Below are positions 52,499-64,000 of a stretch of 64,000 bases of DNA, piece by piece. Under the pieces are notes generated by a model. That model saw only the letters and a program-made list of their open reading frames with translations. It did not search any database and was not told the DNA's origin. The position numbers and the translations under genes were made by a program. Numbering within the stretch: the stretch's first letter is position 1; every line of letters starts with the position of its first letter. The stretch is from Zeimonas sp003577305. GTDB lineage: Bacteria; Pseudomonadota; Gammaproteobacteria; Burkholderiales; Burkholderiaceae_E. The stretch is taken from the NCBI GenBank assembly GCA_030263385.1, contig SZOX01000020.1, positions 1 through 64,000 of the forward strand, read 5' to 3'.

Positions 52499-54374
52499 GT
52501 GCTGACCGAACACGACATCTATCTCTTCCGCGAGGGCACGCACGCGCGGCTGCACGACCACCTGGGCTGCCATCCGTCGGATGCGGACGCGGGCGCGCAC
52601 TTCGCGGTCTGGGCGCCCAATGCGCGCTCGGTGTCCGTGATCGGCGACTGGAACGGCTGGGACGGCAACGCCGACCCGCTGCATCCGCGCTGGGACGGCT
52701 CGGGCATCTGGGAGGGCTTCGTCGGCGCGGCGCAGCGCGGCCAGGCGTACAAGTACCGCATCGTCCCGGCCAGCGGCGCACCGGTGCCCGACAAGAGCGA
52801 TCCGTTCGCGTTCTTCTGCGAGGAGCCGCCGCGCACCGCCTCGCGCGTCTGGCAGCTCGACTACCGGTGGGGCGACGATGCATGGATGGCCGCGCGCAGC
52901 GCGCGCAACGCGCTCGATGCGCCGATCTCGATCTACGAGGTGCACGCGGGCTCCTGGCGGCGCCGCGGCGACGGCGGCTTCCTGTCTTATCGCGAGCTGG
53001 CCGAAGCGCTGGTGCCCTGGGTGCGCGAGACGGGCTTCACCCACGTCGAGCTGCTGCCGGTGACCGAGCACCCTTTCTACGGTTCGTGGGGTTACCAGAC
53101 CACCGGCTACTTCGCGCCGACCGCGCGCTACGGCACGCCACAGGACTTCATGTACCTGGTCGACCACCTGCACCGCCACGGCATCGGCGTGATCCTCGAC
53201 TGGGTGCCGTCGCACTTTCCCACCGACGCGCACGGCCTGGCGCAGTTCGACGGCACCCACCTGTACGAGCACGCCGACCCGCGCCAGGGCTTTCACCCCG
53301 AGTGGAGCTCGAGCATCTTCAATTACGGTCGCCACGAGGTGTCGGCGTTCCTGATGTCGTCGGCGCTGTTCTGGCTCGAGCACTATCACGTCGACGGGCT
53401 GCGCGTGGATGCGGTCGCCTCGATGCTCTACCTCGACTACTCGCGCGACGCGGGCGAATGGATTCCCAACCGCTACGGCGGGCGCGAGAACCTGGAAGCC
53501 GTCGCGTTCCTGCGCAGGCTCAACGAGGCGGTGTACCGCGAGCACCCCGACACGATCACGATCGCCGAGGAATCCACCGCGTGGCCGATGGTCTCGCGAC
53601 CGACCTGGTCCGGCGGCCTGGGTTTCGGCATGAAGTGGAACATGGGCTGGATGCACGACACGCTGGCCTACGCGCGCGAGGATCCGGTGCATCGCCGCCA
53701 CCACCACGACAAGCTCGCCTTCTCGTTGTGGTACGCGTTCAACGAGAACTTCGTGCTGCCGCTGTCGCATGACGAAGTCGTGCACGGCAAGGGCTCGCTG
53801 ATCGGCAAGATGCCCGGCGACGACTGGCAGCAGTTCGCCAACCTGCGTGCGCTCTACGGCTACATGTGGACGCATCCCGGCAAGAAACTGCTCTTCATGG
53901 GCGGCGAGTTCGGCCAGCGGCGGGAGTGGACCCACGAAGGCGAGCTCGAGTGGTGGGTCGCCCCGATGCCCGGGCACGAGGGCCTGAAGCGCTGGGTGGC
54001 CGACCTGAACCGCACCTACCGCGACGAGCCCGCGCTGCACCAGCTCGACTTCTCGGCCGACGGCTTCCAGTGGATCGACTTCAGCGATGCGCAGCACAGC
54101 GTGATCGCGTTCCTGCGTCGCCCGCGCACAGGCGCTCCGGCGCTGCTGGTCGTCTGCAATTTCACCCCGGTGCCGCGCACCGGCTACCGGCTCGGCGTGC
54201 CCTCGGGCGGCCGCTGGCTCGAGCTCCTCAACAGCGACGCCCATGCCTACGGCGGCGGCGGGTGGGGCAACTTCGGCGGCGTCGACGCCGCGCCGCTGCC
54301 GCGCCACGGCCAGCCCTGGTCGCTCGGGCTGACGCTGCCCGCCCTGTCGACCGTCGTGATGAAGGAGGCCGCAG

Positions 54375-54382
<8 letters not shown>
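52499..54382 (+). CDS. glgB: 1,4-alpha-glucan branching enzyme GlgB (short form)
   Basis: A GH13 enzyme of 627 residues that makes alpha-1,6 branches in glycogen. It has a CBM48 domain (HFAVWAPNARSVSVIGDWNG) and the catalytic barrel with EVHAGSW, the nucleophile Asp in HVDGLRVDAVASMLYLDYSR, the acid Glu in TIAEESTAWP, and PLSHDEVVHGKGSL. It lacks the extra N-terminal N1 domain of the ~730-residue enzymes. Start GTG 52499 gives MLTEHDIYLFREG; the frame is open to 52412. It overlaps glgX by eight bases. Confidence 0.93.
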
Positions 54383-56527
<2,145 letters not shown>

Positions 56528-56531
<4 letters not shown>

Positions 56532-58648
56532 GCAGCGCCCGCGAGCGGCTTCGCTGGCTGGCCGCCGCACACGGCGTCGAAGCGGGTTTCCACGACATCT
56601 GGGGGCGCCGTCACGAAGCGTCCGACGCCACGCTGCGAGCGCTGCTCGCCGACCTGGGCGTACCGGCCGACAGCGACGCCGACGTCGACCGCGAGTTGGC
56701 GGCCACGCACCCGCGCTACTGGCACCGACTCGCCGAACCGGTCGTCGCAGTCGACGCCCGGAGCGCGCGGTTCGAAGTCGCGGTGCGGCTCGCGCGCCGC
56801 TCTCCGGGCGAGCGCATCGCCTGGCGGTTGAGCGTGGAGACGGGCGCTTCGGCACAGGGCGACGACGCGGTCGACGCCCTCGCGCTGCGCGAAGCCAGCG
56901 ACGTGCACGGCATTGCGCACGAGTTGCGCACGCTCGCGATTCCGGTGGCGCTGCCCCCCGGCTACCACCGGCTCGAGTTGCGCGCAGGCGCCGCGAGCGC
57001 CGAGGTTCTCGTCGTGGCCGCGCCCGCGACCTGCTATCGGCCGCCGCTGCTCGCCGGCCACGCCCGCGTCTGGGGCTGGTCGGTGCAACTCTACGCGCTG
57101 CGCTCGTCGCGCAACTGGGGCATCGGCGACTTCGGCGACCTGCTCGAACTGGTCGATCTCGCAGCGTTGCGCGGCGCGTGCGCGATCGGCCTGAACCCGC
57201 TGCACGCGCGCGTGGCGCGCGACCCCGGTCGGGCCAGCCCCTATTCTCCGTCGTCGCGGCTGTGGCTCGACACGCTGGCGATCGACGTGGAGGCGATCGA
57301 GGACTTCGGCGAGTGCGACGCCGCGCGCGAGCGCGTCGGCGAACCTGCATTCCAGGCCCGGCTCGCGGCACTGCGCGAGGCGGGCCTGATCGATCACGAA
57401 GGTGTCTCGCGCGCCAAGCACGAGGTGCTGCGCGAGCTGCACGCGCACTTCCGCAGCCGGCACCTGGCGCAAGACTCGCCGCGCGCGCGCGAGTTCCGAG
57501 CCTTCCAGGCGCAGGCCGGCGAAGCGCTGCGCCGGCACGCGAGCTTCGAGGCGATGCAGGAAGGCGCAGGCGAGGACGCGCAGCGGGTCGAATACCACGA
57601 GTACCTTCAATGGCAGGCCGACCGGCAACTGGCGCGCGCCGCCGCACGCTGCCGGGAACTCGGCATGGCGATCGGCCTGTACCTCGATCTCGCGGTGTCG
57701 GTCGATCGCTCGGGCTCGGACGTCTGGTCGTTTCCCGGCTGCTTCGCCGCGACCGCGAGCGTGGGTGCTCCGCCCGACGACTTCAACCTCTCGGGCCAGG
57801 ACTGGGGGCTGCCGCCGTTGCTTGCGCAGGCGTCGCGCGAGCGCGGCCACGAGCCGTTCGTCCTCGCGCTGCGCGCGAACATGCGCCACGCCGGCGCGCT
57901 GCGCATCGACCACGTGATGGGGCTGATGCGGCTCTACTGGGTGCCGCGCGGCGCGGGCGCGCACGCCGGGGCCTACGTGCGCTATCCGCTCGACGAACTG
58001 CTGGCGATCGTGCGGCTCGAGAGCCACCGCAACCGCTGCGTCGTCGTCGGCGAGGATCTCGGCACCGTGCCCGATGCGGTGCGCGAGGCGCTCGCGCGCG
58101 CCGGTGTGCTGTCGTACCGGCTGCTCTACTTCCAGCGCGACGCCTCGGGCGAATTCCTGCCGGCCCGCGACTACCCGCGCGACGCGCTGGTCTCGATCGG
58201 CACGCACGACCTGCCGACGCTGGCCGGCTGGTGGCAGGGCCGCGACATCGAACTGCGCGACAGCCTCGGCCTGTTTCCCGACGAGGCCACCCGCGAACGG
58301 CTTCGCGACGAGCGCGCGCTCGACCGGCGGCGCCTGCTCGACGCGCTGGCACGCGCCGGCCGGCTGCCGGCGCACGCCGGCGTGCACCTCGACCCGGACG
58401 CGCTGGCGCGAGGCCCGCTGACCGCGGCACTGGTGGAAGCGATCCACGGCTGGCTCGCGTCGACGCCGTCGCGGCTGATGATGGTGCAGCCCGAGGACTG
58501 GATCGGCGCGCTCGAGCAGAACAACCTGCCGGGCACCGTCGACGAGCATCCGAACTGGCGGCGCAAGCTCGCCCTGTCGATCGACGAGTTGCGCGCCGAC
58601 GCCGCCGGCGCGCAACTCGCCGCGGTGCTGGCGCGCGAGCGCCCCTGA
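56528..58648 (+). CDS. malQ: 4-alpha-glucanotransferase MalQ (amylomaltase)
   Basis: A GH77 enzyme of 706 residues that transfers alpha-1,4 glucan segments. VWGWSVQLYALRSSRNWGIGDFGDL, LRIDHVMGLMRLYWVP (nucleophile Asp), CVVVGEDLGTVPDAVREAL (acid Glu) and SIGTHDLPTLAGWW are signature segments. Its N-terminal ~150 residues match the extended form of proteobacterial MalQ. It starts in the ATGA overlap with glgX. The long frame running upstream through glgX is a shadow, not a fusion. glgA and glgC are not in the window. Confidence 0.95.
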
Positions 58649-58650
58649 GA

Positions 58651-59625
58651 TCAGGGCACGAGCAGGATCGCGCCGGTGGTCGCGCGCGCCTCGGCCGCGC
58701 GATGCGCAGCCGGCGCCTGGTCGAGCGCAAAGCGCGCACCGATCGTCGCGCGCACCTGGCCCGCGGCAATCGCCGCGAACACGTCCGCCGCGTTGGCGCG
58801 GAAAGCGGCCGGCTCGGCATTGTGCGGAAACACCGACGGCCGGGTGAGGAACAGGCATCCCTTCCTGTTCAGCAGGTCGGGATCGATCGCCGGCGCCGGC
58901 CCCGACGCGCCGCCGTAGACGACGACCAGTCCGAACGGCGCGGCGCAATCGAGCGACTTCATGAAGGTGTCGCGGCCGACCGAGTCGTAGACCACGCGCG
59001 CCTTCCTGCCGCCGGTGGCCCGCATGAACGCCTGCGGCCAGTCTTCGCGCGAATAGTCGATCGCCGCGTCGCAACCGGCCGCGCGGGCGATCTCGCACTT
59101 CTGCGGCGAACCGGCGGTGCCCACCACGTGGGCTCCCAGCGCCTTTGCCCAGCGCACGAGGATCTGTCCGACGCCTCCGGCCGCGGCGTGCACCAGCAGC
59201 AGGTCGCCCGGCTGCACCGCATGCGTCTTCTTCAACAGGTACTGCGCGGTCATCGCCTTGAAGAACACCGCCGCCGCCGCTTCCTCGCTCACCGCGTCGG
59301 GCAGCGCGACCAGCCGTTCGGCGGCGACGTTGCGCCGGTCTGCGTAGGCGCCCACGCCGGCGTTCATGTAGACCACGCGATCGCCGGGGCGCAGGTCGCT
59401 CACCGCGGCGCCGACCGCCTCGACCACGCCGGCCGCCTCGTGCCCGAGTCCGGTGGGCAGCGGCAGCGGATAGACGCCGCTGCGCTGGTAGACGTCGATG
59501 AAATTGAACCCGATCGCGCTCTGGCGCACGCGGGCCTCGCCCGGAGCCGGGTCGGGCAGATCGACCGGTTCGATCCGCATCACCTCGGGCGGGCCGAATT
59601 CGCGGATCCGCACGGCGCGCGACAT
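58651..59625 (-). CDS. Quinone oxidoreductase-like zinc-free MDR enzyme (Qor type)
   Basis: An NADPH:quinone reductase-type protein of 324 residues. FIDVYQRSGVYPLPLPTGLG, GHEAAGVVEAVG, the NADPH motif VHAAAGGVGQILVRWAKALG, DYSREDW and VVYDSVGRDTF are typical of QOR/zeta-crystallin. No catalytic zinc Cys/His set is present. The ATG at 59625 has GGAG at the right distance; ATG 59631 lies too close to it. It converges on malQ with a 2-bp gap. Confidence 0.92.
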   Translation of the reverse strand: MSRAVRIREFGPPEVMRIEPVDLPDPAPGEARVRQSAIGFNFIDVYQRSGVYPLPLPTGLGHEAAGVVEAVGAAVSDLRPGDRVVYMNAGVGAYADRRNVAAERLVALPDAVSEEAAAAVFFKAMTAQYLLKKTHAVQPGDLLLVHAAAGGVGQILVRWAKALGAHVVGTAGSPQKCEIARAAGCDAAIDYSREDWPQAFMRATGGRKARVVYDSVGRDTFMKSLDCAAPFGLVVVYGGASGPAPAIDPDLLNRKGCLFLTRPSVFPHNAEPAAFRANAADVFAAIAAGQVRATIGARFALDQAPAAHRAAEARATTGAILLVP

Positions 59626-59820
59626 GGTCATCTCCAGCTCCTGCGGCAGCGTCGAACCGTGATGATCGCACGCCCGGGCACGCCGTCCGGTGCAGGCGCG
59701 GGACGGCACGCAGCGAGGGCGTGTTCGCACTGCGATCGTCCCCGCCCCGGGGCCTGAGCGACAATGCCGTCTGCGCGAGCCTGGCGCCAGCCCGGGTGCG
59801 CGCTCCATCAGGAGCCCCGC

Positions 59821-61449
59821 TTGTCCGACTCGCACTCCAGCGAACGCGAACCCGAAGGGCCGGCACTGCCGCAAGCGGCCTTCGCGCCGCTGGCCGATCC
59901 GGTCTTCCGGATGTTGTGGGTGGTGTGGTTCACCGCCAACGTCTGCATGGCGATGAACGACGTCGCCGCGGCCTGGCTGATGAGCACGCTCACCACTTCG
60001 CCGGTGATGGTCGCGCTGGTGCAGACCGCCGCGACGCTGCCGGTGTTCCTGCTCGGCCTGCCCAGCGGCGCGCTGGCCGACATCCTCGACCGCAGGCGCT
60101 ATTTCGTCGTGACCCAGTTCTGGGTGGCGGCCACCGCGCTGCTGCTGTGCCTGGCGATCCTCACCGACGCGATCAACCCCACGCTGCTGCTGCTGCTCGT
60201 CTTCGCCAACGGCATCGGGCTGGCGATGCGCTGGCCGGTGTACTCCGCGATCGTCCCCGGACTGGTGCCGCGCGCCCAGCTGCCCGCGGCCCTGGCGCTC
60301 AACGGCCTGGCGATGAACGCCTCGCGCATCATCGGGCCGGTGGTCGCCGGCGCGCTGATCGCGGGCGCCGGCACCGAGTGGGTGTTCATTCTCAACGTCG
60401 TGCTGTCGGTGGTCGCCGGGTTCCTCATCCTGCGCTGGAAGACGGTGGAGGAGCCCAGTGCGCTGCCCGGCGAACGCTTCCTCGGCGCCGTGCGGGTCGG
60501 CGTGCAGTACGTGCGGCAGTCGGCGCCGATGCGGGCGGTGCTGGTGCGCGTGATGATCTTCTTCGGCCAGTCGACCGCGCTGATCGCGTTGCTGCCGCTG
60601 GTTGCGCGCGGCATGCAGGGCGGCTCGGCCGGCACCTACACGCTGCTGTTCGCCTCGCTCGGCTTCGGCGCGATCCTGTCGGTGTTCCTGCTGCCGCGGA
60701 TGCGCCACGCGCGCAGCCGCGACCAGCTGATCCGCGACGGATCGGTGGTGCAGGCAGCCGCGATGCTCGCCGCAGGGGTCGCGCCCAACGTCTACGTCGC
60801 GGTGCCGGTGATGATCGTCGCGGGCATGGCGTGGCTCGCCACCGCCAACTCGATCTCGGTCGCCGCGCAACTCGCGCTGCCCAACTGGGTGCGCGCGCGC
60901 GGCATGTCGACTTTCCAGGTGGCGCTGATGGGCGGCGCGGGCGCCGGCGCGGCGCTCTGGGGCCAGGTCGCCGCGATGACGAGCGTGCGGGCCAGCCTCG
61001 CACTCGCCGCGCTCACCGGCGTGAGCGCGCTGTGGCTCACGCGGCGCTACCAGGTCGAAGGCGGCACTGCGGAAGACCTCACCCCCACGTCGGCCTGGAA
61101 AGCCCCGGTCACCGCGCTGCCGGTCGATCCCGACGCGGGGCCGGTCATGACCACGATCGAGTACCGGATCGATCCGTCTCGCGCCGAGGAGTTCCGCGAG
61201 GTGATGCGCGAGAGCCGCAGCAGCCGGCTGCGCCACGGCGCGCTCTCGTGGGAGCTGTTCCGCGACACCACCGATCCGGGCCGTTTCCTCGAGTATTTCG
61301 TCGACGAATCGTGGGTCGAGCACCTGCGCCGCTTCGACCGCGTGACCGCAGCCGACGTCGCGCTGCGCGCCCGCCGCCTGTCGTTTCATCTCGGCGACGA
61401 ACCCCCGGTGGTCACCCGCTGCATCGCCGAACCGGTGCGCCACCATTGA
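59821..61449 (+). CDS. MFS exporter (MFS_3/EntS-like) with C-terminal cytoplasmic domain
   Basis: A 542-residue transporter with about 12 helices: DPVFRMLWVVWFTANVCMAM opens helix 1, GALADILDRRRYFVVTQFW is the A-like motif, and NASRIIGPVVAGAL lies in helix 5. After the last helix a soluble ~95-residue domain (from about 445; MTTIEYRIDPSRAEEFREVM) resembles a ferredoxin-like ABM domain, as often in this family. TTG 59821 with AGGAG six bases upstream is the better start; ATG 59764 is in frame but lacks a ribosome site. The substrate is unknown. Confidence 0.88.
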   Translation: MSDSHSSEREPEGPALPQAAFAPLADPVFRMLWVVWFTANVCMAMNDVAAAWLMSTLTTSPVMVALVQTAATLPVFLLGLPSGALADILDRRRYFVVTQFWVAATALLLCLAILTDAINPTLLLLLVFANGIGLAMRWPVYSAIVPGLVPRAQLPAALALNGLAMNASRIIGPVVAGALIAGAGTEWVFILNVVLSVVAGFLILRWKTVEEPSALPGERFLGAVRVGVQYVRQSAPMRAVLVRVMIFFGQSTALIALLPLVARGMQGGSAGTYTLLFASLGFGAILSVFLLPRMRHARSRDQLIRDGSVVQAAAMLAAGVAPNVYVAVPVMIVAGMAWLATANSISVAAQLALPNWVRARGMSTFQVALMGGAGAGAALWGQVAAMTSVRASLALAALTGVSALWLTRRYQVEGGTAEDLTPTSAWKAPVTALPVDPDAGPVMTTIEYRIDPSRAEEFREVMRESRSSRLRHGALSWELFRDTTDPGRFLEYFVDESWVEHLRRFDRVTAADVALRARRLSFHLGDEPPVVTRCIAEPVRHH

Positions 61450-61506
61450 GTGACCGGCTGACCGGCTCGATGCGCCTGCGCGAGGCCGCGTGCAGGCACC
61501 GCTAGA

Positions 61507-61938
61507 ATGCCGCCCATGACTGCCGCCCGTCGCCGCCCGCTCGTCGCCTGGATCGCCTGCCTGGCCATCCTGGCCGGTGCGCTCGCGCCATCGATCGGTC
61601 ACGCGATCGCAGCGATGCGGGGTCTGCCGGTGCTCATGGCCGAACTGTGTACGGCGGGCGCACGAGGCCAGGTGGTGATCCGGCCGCCGGCGCTGGCCGA
61701 TGCCGATCCGGCAGACGCCCGAAGCGACGGCCCGGCGCAACGCTCCGGCGCTGCCGGTACGCACTGTCCGGCCTGTCTCGGTCCGGCCGACCCCTGTGCG
61801 CCGCTGCCGGCCGGCGGCGGGCCGTTCGCGGCGCCCGACGCCCGCCAGCAGGCGTCGCCGCTCGTCGCGACCGCAGCTGTCGCCGCCGCGCCGGCCTGGA
61901 CCCCGGCGAATCCGCGCGCACCGCCCGGGCGCGGCTGA
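61507..61938 (+). CDS. DUF2946-like exported protein, probably copper-related
   Basis: A 143-residue protein with an N-terminal signal or membrane segment (PLVAWIACLAILAGALAPSI). It has a Cys at about residue 48 (AELCTAG), a CPACLGPADPC cluster (about 86-97) and the C-terminal PRAPP typical of DUF2946. The Cys pattern suggests metal handling. It stands 90 bp before the copper chaperone gene. ATG 61507 or 61516 could start it; no clear ribosome site. Confidence 0.7.
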   Translation: MPPMTAARRRPLVAWIACLAILAGALAPSIGHAIAAMRGLPVLMAELCTAGARGQVVIRPPALADADPADARSDGPAQRSGAAGTHCPACLGPADPCAPLPAGGGPFAAPDARQQASPLVATAAVAAAPAWTPANPRAPPGRG

Positions 61939-61967
61939 TCCGCCGACGCTCCATCCATTCGACAATG

Positions 61968-61994
61968 CGCGCGCAGCGCAACCGGCTGCGCGCG
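61968..61994 (+). other. 10-bp-stem hairpin upstream of the copper chaperone gene
   Basis: CGCGCGCAGC at 61968-61977 pairs perfectly with GCTGCGCGCG at 61985-61994 around a 7-base loop, 35 bp before the chaperone start. It may end the DUF2946 transcript or shape the chaperone leader; no T-run is present. Confidence 0.4.
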
Positions 61995-62028
61995 TCGCCC
62001 GCGCCCGAGGCGCGGAAGGACATCCGAC

Positions 62029-62481
62029 ATGAAACGCTTTCTCACTGCCACGATCCTCTGTTTTTCGCTCACCGGCACCGCATTCGCGCAGGTCACGGTT
62101 TCCGATCCCTGGGTACGCGCCACCGTCGCCTCGCAGAAGGCGAGCGGCGCCTTCATGACGCTCACTGCAGCGCGCGATGCGCGCCTGGTCGCAGCGAGTT
62201 CACCGGCTGCCGGCGTGGTGGAGATCCACGAAATGGCCATGCAGGACAACGTGATGCGGATGCGCGCGATCGACGGTCTCGCGTTGCCGGCGGGCAAGCC
62301 GGTCAAGCTCGAGCCCGGCGGCTATCACGTGATGCTGATGCAACTGAAGGGGCCGCTGAACGCCGGCGACAGCGTGCCGCTCGAACTGGTGATCGAGAAC
62401 CCGGACAAGTCACGCGAAACGGTGCAGGTCCAGGCGCCGGTGCGGGCGCTCACATCCGGCCATGGCCCGATGAAGCATTGA
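62029..62481 (+). CDS. Periplasmic copper chaperone PCu(A)C
   Basis: A 150-residue protein that delivers Cu(I) to the CuA/CuB site of cytochrome oxidase. The signal peptide ends at AFA (residue 20). The H-M...M...H-M copper motif is present: His and Met in VEIHEMAM, Met in VMRMRAIDG and His-Val-Met in GGYHVMLM, at the usual spacing. The C-terminal HGPMKH could add further copper ligands. AAGGA precedes ATG 62029. It lies between DUF2946 and NnrS genes. Confidence 0.93.
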   Translation: MKRFLTATILCFSLTGTAFAQVTVSDPWVRATVASQKASGAFMTLTAARDARLVAASSPAAGVVEIHEMAMQDNVMRMRAIDGLALPAGKPVKLEPGGYHVMLMQLKGPLNAGDSVPLELVIENPDKSRETVQVQAPVRALTSGHGPMKH

Positions 62482-62506
62482 CGTCAGATCCTGGAGTCCG
62501 GCCGAC

Positions 62507-63724
62507 ATGAAGCCCGTCCCCGCGCGCACCGTGCTGGTACCGCTGCTCGAGCCCGAGGGGACCGCCTCGGGGCCGCGCACCATGCCGCTGCTGCGGCTCG
62601 GCTTCCGGCCGTTCTACCTGCTGGCGGCGTTGTTCGCGGCCCTGTCGATTCCGCTGTGGATCGCCCAATTCGCCGGCGTGTTGCCCGCGCCGGCGTCGTA
62701 TCCGGCGGCGCTCTGGCATGCGCACGAAATGAGCTACGGTTTCGTGCTCGCGGTGATCGTCGGCTTCCTGCTCACCGCTGCCCGCGTCTGGACCGGTTTG
62801 CCGGTGCCGGTCGGCACTCGGCTGGCGGGGCTCGCCGCACTGTGGATCGCGGCCCGTGCGTTCAACTATTTCGGGCCGCTGCCGGCGGCAATGCTCGCCG
62901 ATGCGGCCTTCCTGATCCTGCCGATGATCGCGCTCGGCATGGTGCTGGTGAAGGCGCGCAGCTTCCGCAACCTGTTCGTGCTGGCCGTGCTCACCGCATT
63001 CCTGCTCGCCAACACGCTGTTCCACCTCGCGGTGGCCGGCCGCGTGCGCTTCGCGCCGATCGATGCGGTGCACTTCTTCGTGTTCACCGTGATCGTGCTG
63101 ATCACGGTGATCGGCGGGCGGGTGATTCCCTCGTTCACCGGCAATGCACTGCCCGGCATCCGCCAGTTGCGCAGTCGCTGGTTCGACGCGCTCTCGCTGG
63201 CGGCCACCGTGGCCGCACTGCTGATGGTGCTGCTCGCGGCGCCGGTCGCGCCGACGGTGTCGGTGTGCATCACGGCCGCCGCGCTGCAGGCGGGCCGGCT
63301 CGCCGGCTGGAATCCGTGGGCGGCGCGCAAGCAGGCGCTGCTGTGGGTGCTGCACCTGTCCTACGCCTGGATCCCGATCGGTCTCGTGCTTCTCGCCTTC
63401 GGCGTGGCCGGCAGGCTGCCGATGTCGGCGGGCATCCACGCGCTCACGCTCGGTGCGATCGGCGGGCTCATCATCGGGATGATCACGCGCACCGCGCTCG
63501 GGCACACCGCGCGCCCGCTGAAGGCGGGCCGGATCGAAGTGGCGGCCTACCTGCTGGTGCAGGCGGCAGTGCTGGTCAGGCTGGCGCCGATCCTGTTTTC
63601 CAGCCTGGCGTACCTGTGGTGGACCACTGCCGCGGCGTGCGCCTGGAGCCTCGCGTTCGCGCTCTATTTCGCCAGATACGCACCGATGCTCGCGGCGCCC
63701 CGGCTCGACGGCCGCGACGGCTGA
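62507..63724 (+). CDS. NnrS family membrane protein
   Basis: A 405-residue integral membrane protein with about 12 helices. LLRLGFRPFYLLAALFAALS, LWHAHEMSYGFVLAVIVGFLL, GGRVIPSFTGNAL and HALTLGAIGGLIIGMITRTA are family hallmarks. NnrS is a haem- and copper-containing protein linked with nitric oxide stress and denitrification. It follows the copper chaperone by 25 bp, probably in one operon. Confidence 0.93.
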   Translation: MKPVPARTVLVPLLEPEGTASGPRTMPLLRLGFRPFYLLAALFAALSIPLWIAQFAGVLPAPASYPAALWHAHEMSYGFVLAVIVGFLLTAARVWTGLPVPVGTRLAGLAALWIAARAFNYFGPLPAAMLADAAFLILPMIALGMVLVKARSFRNLFVLAVLTAFLLANTLFHLAVAGRVRFAPIDAVHFFVFTVIVLITVIGGRVIPSFTGNALPGIRQLRSRWFDALSLAATVAALLMVLLAAPVAPTVSVCITAAALQAGRLAGWNPWAARKQALLWVLHLSYAWIPIGLVLLAFGVAGRLPMSAGIHALTLGAIGGLIIGMITRTALGHTARPLKAGRIEVAAYLLVQAAVLVRLAPILFSSLAYLWWTTAAACAWSLAFALYFARYAPMLAAPRLDGRDG

Positions 63725-63778
63725 GCGGAGCGCCCCGCTGCAGGGATTGCGGCGGCGCGGCGCGCCGCCGCTCGGGGT

Positions 63779-63991
63779 TCAGGCTGCCCGGCGCCGGATC
63801 GACGCGGCGGCCTCGGCAGGTGCGTGGTCGAACTCGAGCCGGCTCAGCGCGCGCTCGAAGTGCTGGCGCTGCGCCACCGCGTGCTGCTCGAGCCGCCGCC
63901 CGCCCCAGACGCCGGCCAGCTGGTTCGGCGAGATGCCCTGGATTTCGCTGGAGCCCTGATTCTGCGGGCGGATGGTGACCGCGCACAGCAT
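63779..63991 (-). CDS. Hypothetical protein, possibly the C-terminal end of a gene running off the window
   Basis: A minus-strand frame of 70 residues from ATG 63991 that stays open to the window edge (Gly-Leu-Tyr precede the Met), so the true start may lie beyond 64000. IQGISPNQLAGVWGGRRLEQ and HFERALSRLEFDHAPAEAAA look like ordinary protein, but I recognise no family. It converges on nnrS with a 54-bp gap. Confidence 0.45.
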   Translation of the reverse strand: MLCAVTIRPQNQGSSEIQGISPNQLAGVWGGRRLEQHAVAQRQHFERALSRLEFDHAPAEAAASIRRRAA

Positions 63992-64000
63992 GTAGAGGCC

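Overview
The window is a 64 kb, very GC-rich (roughly 70 percent by eye) chromosomal segment of a betaproteobacterium, most likely of the order Burkholderiales. The evidence is the housekeeping order argB ... hslUV-dksA-cobW-xerC-DUF484-lpxL-lpxL/metK, a DksA of the cysteine-poor betaproteobacterial type, a SAH riboswitch in front of ahcY, Bug-type (TctC) receptors, and protocatechuate 4,5-cleavage genes in the pmdUEFDABC order known from Comamonas. I cannot name the genus. No rRNA, tRNA, CRISPR array, transposase or prophage gene was seen.

Layout. 1-390: a long inverted repeat beside argB. 391-2390: argB and a divergent LysR regulator. 2467-11358: a catabolic operon for protocatechuate (or gallate) meta-cleavage: tautomerase, hydratase, aldolase, an unassigned oxidoreductase, PDC lactonase, then about 0.9 kb of DNA made of two very long inverted repeats, then LigAB dioxygenase, LigC dehydrogenase and a solute-binding protein. 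Together these genes convert protocatechuate to pyruvate and oxaloacetate. 11362-19903 (minus): hslUV protease, a duplicated-module STAS protein, dksA, a CobW GTPase, xerC, DUF484 and two lipid A acyltransferases. 20113-29441: activated methyl cycle genes metK, SAH riboswitch-ahcY, tlyA and metF, with pdxH and two degenerate HD-GYP proteins. 29428-38857: folate, murein, tRNA and lipid genes (formyl-THF cyclo-ligase, lytic transglycosylase, cca, MidA-like methyltransferase, acyltransferase, pteridine reductase, folB, ttcA). 38865-44368 (minus): a HAD hydrolase, a tightly coupled membrane redox/transport cluster (rhomboid, SLAC1 channel, flavocytochrome, cytochrome b5-like protein) and an exported protein of unknown function. 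44491-51371: ABC1 kinase, sodium/solute symporter, glmU and glmS.

51372-52498 looks like a scar. It holds a second, synonymously diverged copy of the glmS 3' end, a 20-bp palindrome and the C-terminal stump of an ABC-2 permease. 52499-58648 is a translationally coupled glycogen operon (glgB-glgX-malQ). 58651-64000 holds a quinone oxidoreductase, an MFS exporter and a copper/NO-related group (DUF2946, PCu(A)C chaperone, NnrS).

Most unusual points: three near-perfect 86-123 bp inverted repeats, two of them inside the aromatic catabolic operon; the diverged glmS tail, which suggests integration at attTn7; a STAS protein built from two repeated modules; paired HD-GYP proteins whose HD motif has become AD; and the rhomboid-SLAC1-flavocytochrome-cytochrome b5 cluster. 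All functional calls are from reading the sequence and translations; no database search was run.
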